Below, in pieces: positions 50,349 to 61,605 of a stretch of DNA of 64,000 bases; position 1 is the first letter of the stretch, and each line of letters begins with the position of its first letter. Source of the DNA: Dryas octopetala. Its lineage: Eukaryota; Streptophyta; Magnoliopsida; Rosales; Rosaceae. A program made the translations under genes and the position numbers. The stretch covers positions 18,352,001-18,416,000 of the forward strand of contig OY992835.1 of NCBI GenBank assembly GCA_963921425.1, read 5' to 3'. The notes under the pieces are model-generated. The model did not search any database. It saw nothing but the letters and a program-made list of their open reading frames with translations, and was not told the origin of the DNA.

Positions 50349-51478
50349 AAATAAATTGTCACGTACAATGACCGGTATCATATATAATGTTTTTTTTTTT
50401 GAAATTATTTTGTATAACTGATATACTGCTACGTGATATAACTAATCTATGTATTATAATATGAATGAATGTTATTAATATTATATTCTACAACTGTAAA
50501 TATATCGTCCAATAATACCCTTATGCATTTGATTGATTACACCACATAACAATGTATGAGTTATACCCAATAATTTTTTTAATTAAGTCGTTATGCTACG
50601 TGTTAATTAAGTGATCATTTATTATAAGAATTAATTAACCACATGCTTAAGTGGCCAAAAAAAATAAAAATAAAATTAACCACATGCTTAAAAGTTAAAA
50701 TTAAAACAGCTTATCAAGTGATTAGCACGTGAGAGGTTGGATGTTAGAAAGTAGTAGAATATGTATACAAGAAAATTTTTGTTGTGAGAGATGGGGGGCC
50801 ATAGTTGTGTACAAGGGTCGAATTTTTTCTTGAAATGGAGTGCATTGATGGAATTCCAAAGAATAATGCTATACTTACCACATTTCTTATACCACATTCT
50901 TATACCATCTCACGTGTCATTACTTTATTGGACAGAGTTTTTCTTTTTATTTTTTAGTATCCAATGTATGAATGCCATGTAAGTTGCCACATAAGGTGGT
51001 ATGAAATTATGGTATAAAAATGTGGTATATCTAGCACTACTGAATTCCAAAAGGGTATCCAGCGCGGCCCTTTGAAAAACAGTTGAAAGAGGCGCGAAGT
51101 TGAGAGAGTCCGGAAAACGTTGGGGCTCGGGAGGCTCTCATTTTGTCCTCACGTTTCGCTCAGACTGTTGCAAAATGCTGTCCTTGTCAACCAATTTCAA
51201 CTCTACATTCTCAATGCCTTGCTCTTCCTCTTCTCTCTAATTTTAGCCAACTCAAAAATTCTGTCGGAAAACGACCCAAGAAACCCAGCTAACAACAACA
51301 TTCACCAAAAAATTAAAGAGAAAAAACCCACAAATATAAAGTTTAGGATGCTTCTTCTCATGGGTTAATCAAGATTTTCTTCAATCATCATCGCAAATCC
51401 TCTTCTTCTTTTCCTGGATCAAAACCCATATCACTTTTTCACTTTCTGGGGTTCTCTTCTCTTTCTGTGAGGGAAAGG
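50349..51478 (+). promoter_or_regulatory. Upstream region and 5' UTR of the SRF4-like gene
   Basis: Noncoding AT-rich sequence to about 51050, then a less AT-rich probable leader. A 21-codon upstream open reading frame (ATG at 51175, stop TAA at 51238-51240) lies in the presumptive leader ahead of the main start at 51479. No other gene is seen. Confidence 0.4.
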
Positions 51479-52593
51479 ATGTTCCACAACATTCTGGTGT
51501 TGTGGGTTGTTTTGTTTGGATTCTTCACCACCTGTGTATATTCCAAGACCAATTCCCAAGATGGTATGCATATCTAATCTAACTTTCTAGTCTAATATAT
51601 GTGGTTTCTTGTATTTAGCTTTTTATTGTAGTTTCAATGTTTTTATGAGGGTTCAGAATATTGGCAGGTATAGCATATAAAGAATATGTGAATGAATCTA
51701 TGAGGAAATAGGATCACCCATTTGCTATCCAATGAGAATTTCTGGTTCATATTGAAAAAGTTGGGAACAAAAAAAATCTATTTGAACCATATGTTAAGTC
51801 TGCATTTCTTAGTAGATGAACAAAATTGCAACATTATTGGGCAAAAGAACCTTGAGAGATCTTCCTCATATGATCAATTGAAAAGAAACAAAAAAGTGCC
51901 TAACCCATGGCTTTGGGGCTATTGTCAAGAAACAAAAGAAGCCTCTAACTGAAGTCTATCTAGATTATCAATTTTGTTTATTTCCTTCTATGAAAAAATA
52001 AGTTGCTTTTATATTTTCTATATCAATTTTTTGATGTTTTACTGTATATTGCAGTCTCTGCCCTTAATGTGATGTACAACAGCTTAAACCCTCGTTCAAA
52101 ACTAAGCGGTTGGAAATCAAGTGGCGGTGACCCTTGTGGTGATTCCTGGAAAGGGATCAAATGCTCAGGCTCATCTGTAACAGAAATGTATTTCTCATTT
52201 CTTTTGCATTATCCAAATCTATGGTGAAGAGAGCTAACAGTTCAATATTTGACAAGATTTATATGTCTAAAACTTACGAGTTCCATCTATTTTCTGTTAA
52301 AACTTTTGCAGAGACTTGTCTGACCTTGGGCTCAGTGGATCAATGGGCTACCAGCTTTCAAGCTTAACATCTGTCACCCACTTGTGAGCCCCAGTTCATT
52401 AGAATAGGCATTTTTATTTTTATTATGTGTTCTTCTCAAAGCACATAACCTGAACGCCATTCATTTTTTTGACATAGTACAGTGATTTAAGCAAGAACAA
52501 CCTCAACGGTGATATACCATATCAGCTGCCTCCTAATGCAAAGTACATGTAAGTCCACGGACAAACATTTCATATTATATAACATTGTGTGTC

Positions 52594-52626
<33 letters not shown>

Positions 52627-55600
52627 CTTTAATACACTCTGCAGATTAAAAATTTATTATCTCTTAAGAAGTGTGGTCTTATTATCTCTTAACAAATTTG
52701 TTACAATGGCTTTATCCTATAATTAGATTTCACTTGATTTCCATTATTGTTAATACTAATCTCATGACCTTGATGTGCAGAGATCTTTCTCGAAATGGCT
52801 TATCAAATACCGTGCCATATTCAATGTCTCAGATGTCTGACCTGGAAACTCTGTAAGTAGGACTGTTCCTGTGTTAGCATAATCTTCTCAGAAGTCACTC
52901 CCAGTTCTCAAAAATTTGTGGGTTTATGCAGAAATCTTGGTCATAACAAGCTCAACGGACAGCTGACTGATATGTTTGGGAAACTTTCTAAACTCAAAGA
53001 GCTGTATGTTCTGCTAATGTTTCATTAAAGGCCTTATTATTCTTTTTTTTTTTTTTGTGTGTTTCTTTTACAAATGTACATTTTCTTTTTAATAAATTAT
53101 TTGAAGCTAGGGTCTTGAGTCTAGTTTTAACTAAACTGGCTTATGCCCAGAATGGTAGCACCAAGTTTTCATGTGTGCTTCTGTCTCTCCCTATAATACA
53201 AATTACAAACTTAAAACTCCTCTTGAACTTTTAGTGTATGGGCTTCTACTGTCCATTACCCTGATTCCCCTCTTAAGCTTTGGGAATGCTATGCTTACCA
53301 AAAATAAAAAGAAGAGGAAACTAATAGCTTTTGAATTTTTTTCCTGAAAGTTATTGAGAATATGACCAGTAGAAATGTTATTTGGATTCGATAGTTATCT
53401 TTTCCTTCTTGTATTCTGTATTTAAATATGACAGAGAGTTGTGCTGCTATATTTAACTTAAATTGACCAACTCATGATATCATGAAATGATGTACAGGGA
53501 TCTATCTTACAACTCAATGACTGGCAACTTGCCTCAGAGTTTTGGAAAGCTCTCAAGCCTCAAAAAATTGTAAGAAACAATTGAATCTAAATCAATATAT
53601 TCAAGGTTCCTTGTTGCTAACTCCTTTATGTCTTCATGCAGGTATCTGCAGAACAATCAATTTACTGGTTCAATAAATGTCCTTGTGTACACTCCTGTTG
53701 AGGAATTGTAAGTATATTTTGTGATAGATTTTATTCTATGAATGGTGGTTCATATATTAAAATGTAAAATACTACTAAATTTTTATTAAAACCTTTGTCA
53801 TGAATTTAAAAAAAATTTATTTCCATATGTACCTGCTACACTTAGTAATATGTTTTCACACAATGATTCATTACTATGCTGGCAGGAATGTTGAAAACAA
53901 CCACTTTACTGGCTGGGTCCCTGAGGATTTGAAGGGTATAGCAAAGTGAGTATCCTTTTCAATTATCAAGTAAGGATGCAGTGCTTAAGAATTTGTTTCT
54001 GACTTTTTGATTATCTATCTGAAGAACTGGAGGAAATTCTTGGTCTTCTGGGCCAGCTCCACCTTCTCCCCCTGGTGCACGTCGTAGGCGAGAGTCTGCC
54101 AAATCAGAGGCTGGGAAGTCTTCTGTAGGCAGAGGATTAACCATAGCTGGGATAGCTCTCGGTGTATTGTTGCTGCTTGCAATTGTGATTGCTCTTTCTT
54201 CAAGAAGAAAATCTAAATCTAGTTCACATCTCCTTGAAGATGACAGGCTTAACCAGCGTAAATCCTTTTCTGCCTATTCATCTAAGGAATTAACTAAAGA
54301 CTTGAATTCTGACTACAAAGGTAGCTCTCTTCAATCAGAATTTTTTTTTTGGTGGAAAATATTACTAGAATTGTCTTCAAAATGTCTTTGGTTATAGGTT
54401 TCTGATAAAGTTTTACATACATACTCTTATTTGGACTTTCTTTTTGCAAATTATTTTTACTTGAAGTCGTTATAATGATGTTATACTCTTATTACTAGAA
54501 TTGTCTCGTAATGAAATATATGTTATTCATTTAAGGTACAATGTATGTTAGCTACTGTAGATATACTTAACTAAATGTTTCTGTGACGAACTTTCCACTT
54601 ATATTATTGCTTGCCACCAAGCCTAAGTTCCTGCCCCATTGGTCATGCAGTCAAAATATTGTATTGGCTGGCCATTTGATATCTGTCACTTTATGATTTT
54701 TTATCAACTTTCTACTATGACTGTCTTATTGAAATTCCTTGCCTCATTCTGAGTATGGTAAATGTTGGACCACTCTCAACTAACTACATGATATGCTGGT
54801 GGCAGACATGAAGCCTATGGATTCAGCCATTTCAATTGACATAAAGCCTATTCAAAAATCTCCATCAATGGGTCTTAAGTCGCTTTCTGGCCGTTTGCAA
54901 TCCTTTGCCAGAAGAAGCACCTCTGTAAAAGCTACAGCTTACTCTTTGGCAGATTTGCAGATTGCTACTGGTAACTTTGCATCAGCTCGCCTTCTTGGGC
55001 AGGGCTGCATTGGACGTGTATATAGGGCTAAATATGAAGATGGGAAGGTATATTTTGTTTAAACTATATAGTTTCTACTTGCCACCTTGTATTGGTTCAT
55101 GTTATAATTTGTAGCATAAACCTATAGTTTATGTAAGTACATTAACACATAACTTTTACAAATTACCATCTATGCCAATACATGTGATTTTTTAAAATGA
55201 ATCCTGGCTCCCACTTTTCATCCATACTTCATTGCCATTTATTACAATTATTTTCCTTAAATTCTTTTAATTGAATTTATATCGGCCGTCTCATTGTGAT
55301 TTCCATTGCATTCTTGTGATTGGATATAATTGGTAATTGCTGATATTATGACTTGGTTGTGCTCAGTTTTTTGATTAAGTGTAATTAGAGATAATCCTCT
55401 CTTATTAAAAGTACCTCTCAAATTTTACTTATAATTCTACGCCATATGCATATCAGGTTTTGGCTGTTAAAAAGATCGACTCCTCACTTTTTCAAGGCTC
55501 ACCACCACAAGAATTTTCTGACATTGTTTTAAATATCTCCAAGATTCGCCATCCCAACATTGCTGAACTTGTTGGTTATTGTTCAGAACATGGGCACAAT

Positions 55601-57454
55601 ATCTTAATTTACGAGTACTTCAGGAATGGCTCACTTCATGCATTCTTACACATGTCAGATGACTACAGTAATCCCCTAACTTGGAACACAAGAGTCAGAA
55701 TTGCATTGGGCACTGCCCGGGCTATCGAGTAAGTGAATATATACTACTCTTGGAATTGCTGATACATTCTTAATTTCCTTAATTTCCTACTAGCCAATAA
55801 TTGTTTATCATGTACTTGGTCTGGGTTCTCTTTGTCCATGTTTGATTGTTTGTGTGTCTCATGTAGCCAGAGTGCATAGGCACACTGTTTCATATTTGAA
55901 TTTTCTGCATCATGATAGCAATTATCCATACAAATGTGAATATGTTTGAGTCCCTATTTTGAATGCACCTTTATATATATGTATATATTTGTCCATGTTT
56001 ATAATGTGGACCTCCGAATTACTATAAGCCCATATGCTTAGCAATCTGTATGATCACTGAAATTCCAAGTTGGTTAGTATAATTGTGTAACTCTGACATG
56101 ATTTTTATATTTATCTTAACCATGCTTTCAAAGAAGCAATTAACGATTTTGGTTTACCATGAATTCTTTTAATCATTATAATTCAACTCTTTGTAAACTG
56201 TTTTCAGGTACCTCCACGAGGTTTGCTCTCCATCCGCAGTTCACAAGAACATCAAATCATCTAATATTTTGCTTGACATTGAACTCAATCCTCGTCTCTC
56301 CGATTATGGCTTGGCAACCTTTCATCAGGTTAGTTACTGTCTATTGAAACTCAATGCATCTTTGTGCTTCTAGGATTGCCTACTTGCTTTTTTCAAAATA
56401 ACTACCTTTTGCTTCTAAAGAGCTAGAGATTAGCATTTTTTTATTGATGATGAGAAGTTTTTGCTTTGGTTTCTTCTCAGCGTACTAGCCAAAACCTTGG
56501 GATGGGATACAATGCTCCAGAATGCACAAAGCCATCAGCCTATACACAGAAGAGTGATGTTTACAGTTTTGGGGTAGTCATGTTGGAATTATTGACAGGT
56601 CGTATGCCTGTTGACAGGTGTGTTACACTGGTGTCTCACTTCTCATTCTTATTTTTCCTTATTCACTAAGCTTTTCATGCAATTCTTAGCCAGTTTTGCT
56701 CCTTGCTTTCTCTAGTTCAAAACCACCGTCAGAGCAGTGCCTTGTCCGATGGGCAACCCCACAGCTCCATGATCTTGATGCATTGTCAAATATGGTGGAC
56801 CCTGCTCTGCGTGGACTGTACCCTCCCAAGTCAGTCTCTCGGTTTGCTGATATCATTGCCCTCTGTGTTCAGGTGAGAACTACACACTTTCCAATCACCT
56901 CTGACGACTCCTTTGCAAAGGCACAATGCACACAAACACTTAACACATAGACCGATATAGGAAAGTAAAGACTTAACATGCTCTTTCATAGCTTCCATTT
57001 AGTGTTCTCATCATTTTTTGAGGCATATATTGAGGATTAGATGCCCTGCAGGCCCTGGCCAAGCTTGAATTTGGGCATCTAGAACTTTGATTATCAATAA
57101 TTTCATAGGAAGTATTCAAGAAAGCTTCTTCTGCAATATTGGTTAGAACTTAGAAGTGCACCTATTCACTTACTCTTTTGTAGTATTGGGAAATAGACAA
57201 GGTGGCTCTTGACTAATAATTTCACTTAACTATGCCGGGATGTTAATTAATTAATTATCCTTTTTATCTATTAGGCGGAGCCTGGATTCCGGCCACCTAT
57301 GTCAGAGGTGGTGCAGTCATTGGTGCGGTTAGTTCAGCAATCTACAATGAACATGAGAGAGGATCTTGGTCTTGGAGCTTCTCGTCACTCTAGTGCTGTG
57401 AGCAGCATGAGAGATGGTGGAGCTTCTCGTCGGGCGAGTGATTATGACTTTTGA
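51479..57454 (+). CDS. SRF4: STRUBBELIG-receptor family LRR receptor with atypical (likely inactive) kinase domain, SRF4-like
   Basis: Sixteen coding exons starting at 51479, 52055, 52312, 52483, 52781, 52932, 53498, 53642, 53886, 54025, 54806, 55457, 56208, 56481, 56716 and 57275. All phases are consistent, giving 700 residues. Layout: signal peptide (about 1-24), SRF-type N-cap with CxxSWKGIKC, six LRRs encoded mostly one per 72/66-nt exon (about 73-212), Pro-rich juxtamembrane (GPAPPSPPG) and one transmembrane helix (about 270-290). The kinase-like domain spans about 385-665. The P-loop is GQGCIG (396-401), the VAIK-type lysine is kept (AVKK, about 417), but HRD reads HKN (515-517) and DFG reads DYG (535-537). 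The catalytic Asp is thus missing, as is usual in SRFs. It would act at the plasma membrane in development or growth signalling. Confidence 0.93.
52598..52624. repeat. (TG)n microsatellite in an SRF4-like intron
   Basis: About 13 TG units, between the exons ending at 52548 and starting at 52781. Confidence 0.9.
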
Positions 57455-59195
57455 TGATGATTTGCATTTTGAAGATCATGTTATAAGCATGAGAGACACA
57501 CAGACAGACAGATTCAGTCATTTCCTAAATGCATGTTTTCTCAAAATCTAATGAACTCCGGGCCCTATAGTTTGAAGGTAGTCTTGTTCATTGTAGGACA
57601 GAAGCAGGTTTGAGGAAAATGGTTTTGTGGAAATTGATGGTGATGATGTGAGAGTACAAGGCAATTTCAGGAAAGTATTACTTCACGATCATGCAGCTGC
57701 ATTGTGGTTATATGCACCTCAACAAAACACAGAAGAAAACATGTTGGGAGTGATTTAGGAAGTCTGTACACTTGGTTTTGTCCCCAACTGAGTCCTGGCT
57801 AATTAGCTCAAAGCTCAAATCATTGAATATTGATAAACTTTAATTAAACAACTATCCAAAAATCTTTTGTATTTTTGTTGGACAACCAACTTGTTATTTT
57901 CACAGTTCTAGTATAGTTTGAGGAATGGGATAACTTTTTTGTTTTTGTTTTTGAGGAATGAGATATTGAGATGGGCAAAACTCCAATTCAATTTGTTATT
58001 TGTCCATTTTTTGTACTGAATTGAGGTAAAATTGACTCTGTTTCGGCTGAGAATTTGTTTCTGAATAAAGATTTAATTCAGACTAGGCATGGTAGGTAAT
58101 GACCTATCCTAATAACCTTATTAGCTTATATAATAAGACATCCTTGCGGATAGTGCCATAAACAAAGTGTGCTTATTGTATCTATGGTGAGCCTTCTAGC
58201 TAACCTTTTAATGAGCTTGTTAGCAAACTGTTAAGAGCTGGGGATAACCTGCTTTTTTTATGAATAAAAATTAGGTTTAATTATGGATTTACTATCTAAA
58301 ACTGTAGCTCATTCTCATATTGTCACCTGAAAGATTTTTTGTCCTAAATTTTCACCTGTAACTTACATCCGTATTCCATTTTACCTAGTTCTGTCAACAA
58401 TTCCGTTAAAAATGCTGACTTGGCCGTTATTGCTGACGTGGCGCGCTGGATGTGCGCCATGTGTCACATTTTTTTTCTTGTATTTTCTTATTTTTTATTT
58501 TTCTATTTTTATAAACTTTGAAAATTAATTAAAAATAGCTCCGAACTCAGAAAAGTATACAGAAAATTTCTACGGATTCGTATTGACTAGTACTAATTTA
58601 CTATGGGGTCAAAATACAAATTTTCCCTCTAAAAATTTTCAGAAAATTTGAGAAGTCCAAATTTATTTCTAGAAAATTAAAATAACCACTGTTTTATTAT
58701 GTATCCTGATTCCTGACATGCCTATATTCAATTTGGACTCCTGAAGCTAGAGACAAACACAGGCCGCAAGCTTGCTATAGCAGCAACCAAGGGTAAACAT
58801 AAGACTAATCCAAATTGCTCAACCTAACTATTACAAACTGTTCACCACCTATTACAGAGGAATTCCTGATCCTAAATCCTTTAAGTTGCTTTGTCCTGAA
58901 CATCTTTGACAACAAGCTGCAAAGGTGCTATTCATTTTTGGCTTCAGGAGTCTTGAAGAAGAAATGCTCTTGGACACAGATTACAACCGCATCAACTAAC
59001 AGATACACAAGTAGTAGACAAAAATGAACATTACTATCAGCCAAAATCTTCTCCCACAGACACATTACAGGCAGAACTCAAAGAAAATTAAGGTCATTTC
59101 TTCACTCAATGAAGCCAAAAAGAACTTCCTGAGAAGTATATATACCCCCATCCAGGCATTCTCTTCTCTGACCTTGCAAGAGGCCATTCTCAATT
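57455..59195. other. 3' flank of the SRF4-like gene and intergenic sequence with an old MULE fragment
   Basis: Probable SRF4-like 3' UTR to about 57.9 kb. At 58500-58690 lies a reverse-oriented relative of the interior of the MULE at 10663-11387. It is preceded at 58275-58445 by a sequence of the terminal-repeat type ('tcacctg' and 'ccgtattcc' blocks) that I could not pair with another arm. No gene. Confidence 0.5.
58500..58690 (-). mobile_element. Partial relative of the MULE at 10663-11387, inverted orientation
   Basis: Reads as the reverse complement of about 10950-11130: shared blocks include 'aactttgaaaattaattaaaaatag', the 'tttactatggggtcaaa' segment and 'gtccaaatttatttctagaaaatt'. The terminal inverted repeats of the full element are not found next to it. 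Confidence 0.65.
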
Positions 59196-59746
59196 GAGTT
59201 ATTTACATTTACACCTTCTGTGGTTTATCGTCTTTTCACATACACCTCTTGAGGTTTCAAAAATTACACATATACCTCATGAGGTTTTAAAACTGTTGCA
59301 TATAACCCCCTGCAAGAGAAAACAATAAATAAACAAATAAGAAAATATTTGTATTGAGGTTAGACCTTACACGTTGAATAATCTTATTAGGCCATTTCAC
59401 CACTTAACATGTCTTTTTGCATACACTTCTTGGAGTTTCAAAAATTACACATATATCTCATGAGGTTTCAAAACTGTTGCATATAACCCCCTGCAAGAGA
59501 AAACAATAAAGAAATAAATAGGAAAATATTTGTATTGAGGTTGGACCTTACACCTTGAATAATCTTATTAGGCCATTCCACCCCTTGACATGCTTTTTTG
59601 CATACTTTCTCATCATTTTTCGTCTCACTGTAGGAGGTTATATGCAACAGTTTTGAAACCTCAGGGGATGTATATGTAATGTTTGAAATCCTAGAGGTGT
59701 ATGTGAAAAAACGATAAATCTCAAAGGGTGTAAGTGTAAATAACTC
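59196..59746. mobile_element. Mutator-like MITE, 551 bp, with internal 181-bp tandem duplication
   Basis: The left end is GAGTTATTTACATTTACACC and the inverted right end is GAGTTATTTACACTTACACC, with arms of about 120 bp. The flanks carry a 9-bp duplication with one mismatch (TTCTCAATT at 59187-59195, TTCCCAATT at 59747-59755). Inside, the segment from the left arm through 'ttattaggccatt' is repeated in tandem with a period near 181 bp (about 59240-59420 and 59421-59600). No coding capacity. Confidence 0.85.
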
Positions 59747-60185
59747 TTCCCAATTCCCAGTTATTAATTTATACACTTTGTAATTTCACATGAGTCTTGA
59801 ATCCTAAATGGTGACTCAATGTTCAAACCAACAATTAGTCAGTAACTCATGAAATGCAGAATAACCATATCTCAACCATACAATCATGACTATTCGACAT
59901 TGATGTAAATGTTAGCTTGATATACATTGTTAGCCCATTCCTTGACAACTCAAGCTTTTGAGGCATAATGGTTGTCCAACATGGTATCAAAGCCTTGTTT
60001 GCAGGAGGCGAATCCTCCATTCTCCAATTCATATGATAACTTAAGTTTTTAGAACACGGTGGTTATTTAACAATGAACATTTCAAGCATCCAATGTAGAC
60101 AATAAGTTTTTAGGAGATCCACGGTTTGACTTGATAATAATATAACACAAGAAACTTTTTCCTTCATATAAAATATAAAAAAAAA

Positions 60186-60650
60186 TGGATTGTAACTTAT
60201 TGTGAGCTGAACTCTTTTTTCAAAACTTTGGCAAGGGCTATATATAACCATTTGGTCCCAATGTAGAACCGTAGCTGTTCTTTAGTTCAATTTTGTTCAC
60301 CAACCTTAAATTTTAATTATATTGGACCATTATGACTATCTGAACTCATCAACCAAAACTTTGGCAAGGGCTATAGCCCCTTTGGTCCCAATGTAGAACC
60401 GCAGCTAGTCTTTAGTTTTTTGTTCACCAACATTAAATTTTTAATTATATTGGACCATTATCATGACACTAGCTCCACAGCCTCCACCTGACTTGATAAC
60501 ATACAAGGAAATAATGGAATGTAACTTATTGTGAGCTACTAGCTGAAAAGTTTGGCAGGGGCCATAGCCCCTTTTGTCCCAATGACCCAATGTAGAATCA
60601 CATTTAGTCTTTAGTTCAATTTTGTTCACTACCTTTAAATTTTTAAAAAA
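60186..60650. repeat. Three imperfect direct copies of a 100-130-bp unit
   Basis: Copies begin at about 60222, 60353 and 60546. The first and third are each preceded by 'gtaacttattgtgagct', so the larger unit is interrupted in the second copy. Shared blocks: TTTGGCA(A/G)GGGC(T/C)ATA, GTCCCAATG and TAATTATATTGGACCATTA. Confidence 0.75.
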
Positions 60651-61496
60651 ATTAGGATTAAATATCAAATATCAATAGTTTTTCAGCAAATTAGTAAGAC
60701 ACTAATTTTTTTTAGTTTAGGTACTAACCTAGAGTAAGACATTTTGAATTATGTTACAAATTGGTTTGTTAAACAGTTGTGACTGTTTCAAATTTATAAA
60801 AATTCAAAATTTGTAAAGGTTTAATGTTTTTGATTTAGGTTTGAGGAATGAAGTCGTATAACTCATAAACTAAACATTAAAGTTTAAGCCTTGATAACTA
60901 TATTTTTTAAAGTTGGTATCTCAAACTAAAATTTAGTATCTAAAATGAGATGATATAAATATTTTAATAGTTAAAATGAAAAAACATTATAATTTAGTAC
61001 CTAAAGTCAACAAACCATTAAATTTTTAATTATATTGGACCATTACCAGGACAGTAGCACCATGTCAGTCACACTAATTATTCAACTTTTAATAAATACA
61101 ATTACTTATTGTGTGCCCCCAAAAAAATTACTTAATCAAAATATAGTACGTGTCATATAATTGAATTGTAGTGAGAGAATATTGAATGTTTTGAACTTAG
61201 AATCTACCACTATCAAATTTGACAAATGAATCCTAAAATTTATCTTCATTTAACAATCTACAAACAAATCTCTAAAACTCTTGGCCTTCCCTTATTTGAC
61301 AAAGCTTTCACTAACACATTTTGTTTATACGAGCATATTTTTCTTTCTTGTTGTTACCATACTAGCAACACCACACCACTTTGTCCCTAGCTAAAATTTA
61401 AGTTTGATTTTAAAGACATATTATGTCACCATCGCCAATTGGCCATGCAATGCATGGCTTAATTAACGCTTATGGCCTTTATGGGTCGGCCATGTA

Positions 61497-61508
61497 CTAT
61501 ATATATGG
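61497..61508 (+). promoter_or_regulatory. TATA box of the oxidosqualene cyclase gene
   Basis: The sequence TACTATATATATGGG lies about 105 bp upstream of the cyclase start codon at 61606. That allows a transcription start near 61530 and a short leader. Consensus-based. Confidence 0.55.
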
Positions 61509-61605
61509 GAGGGTTCTTATACTAGATCACAAGTTCACAACCATCTCTAAGTTCACAAGTAGTCTAGTCACTGCTGAAGATCATCAAATTAAGATTGACT
61601 AAATA

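Larger units (their letters stand above)
59756..61605 (+). other. Intergenic region upstream of the oxidosqualene cyclase, with a repeated block
   Basis: No gene. Three imperfect direct copies of a 100-130-bp sequence ('actttggcaagggctatag...ggtcccaatgtagaac') lie at 60186-60650, with a fourth partial copy near 61017-61060. The last 110 bp contain the likely core promoter of the cyclase (separate entry). Confidence 0.5.
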
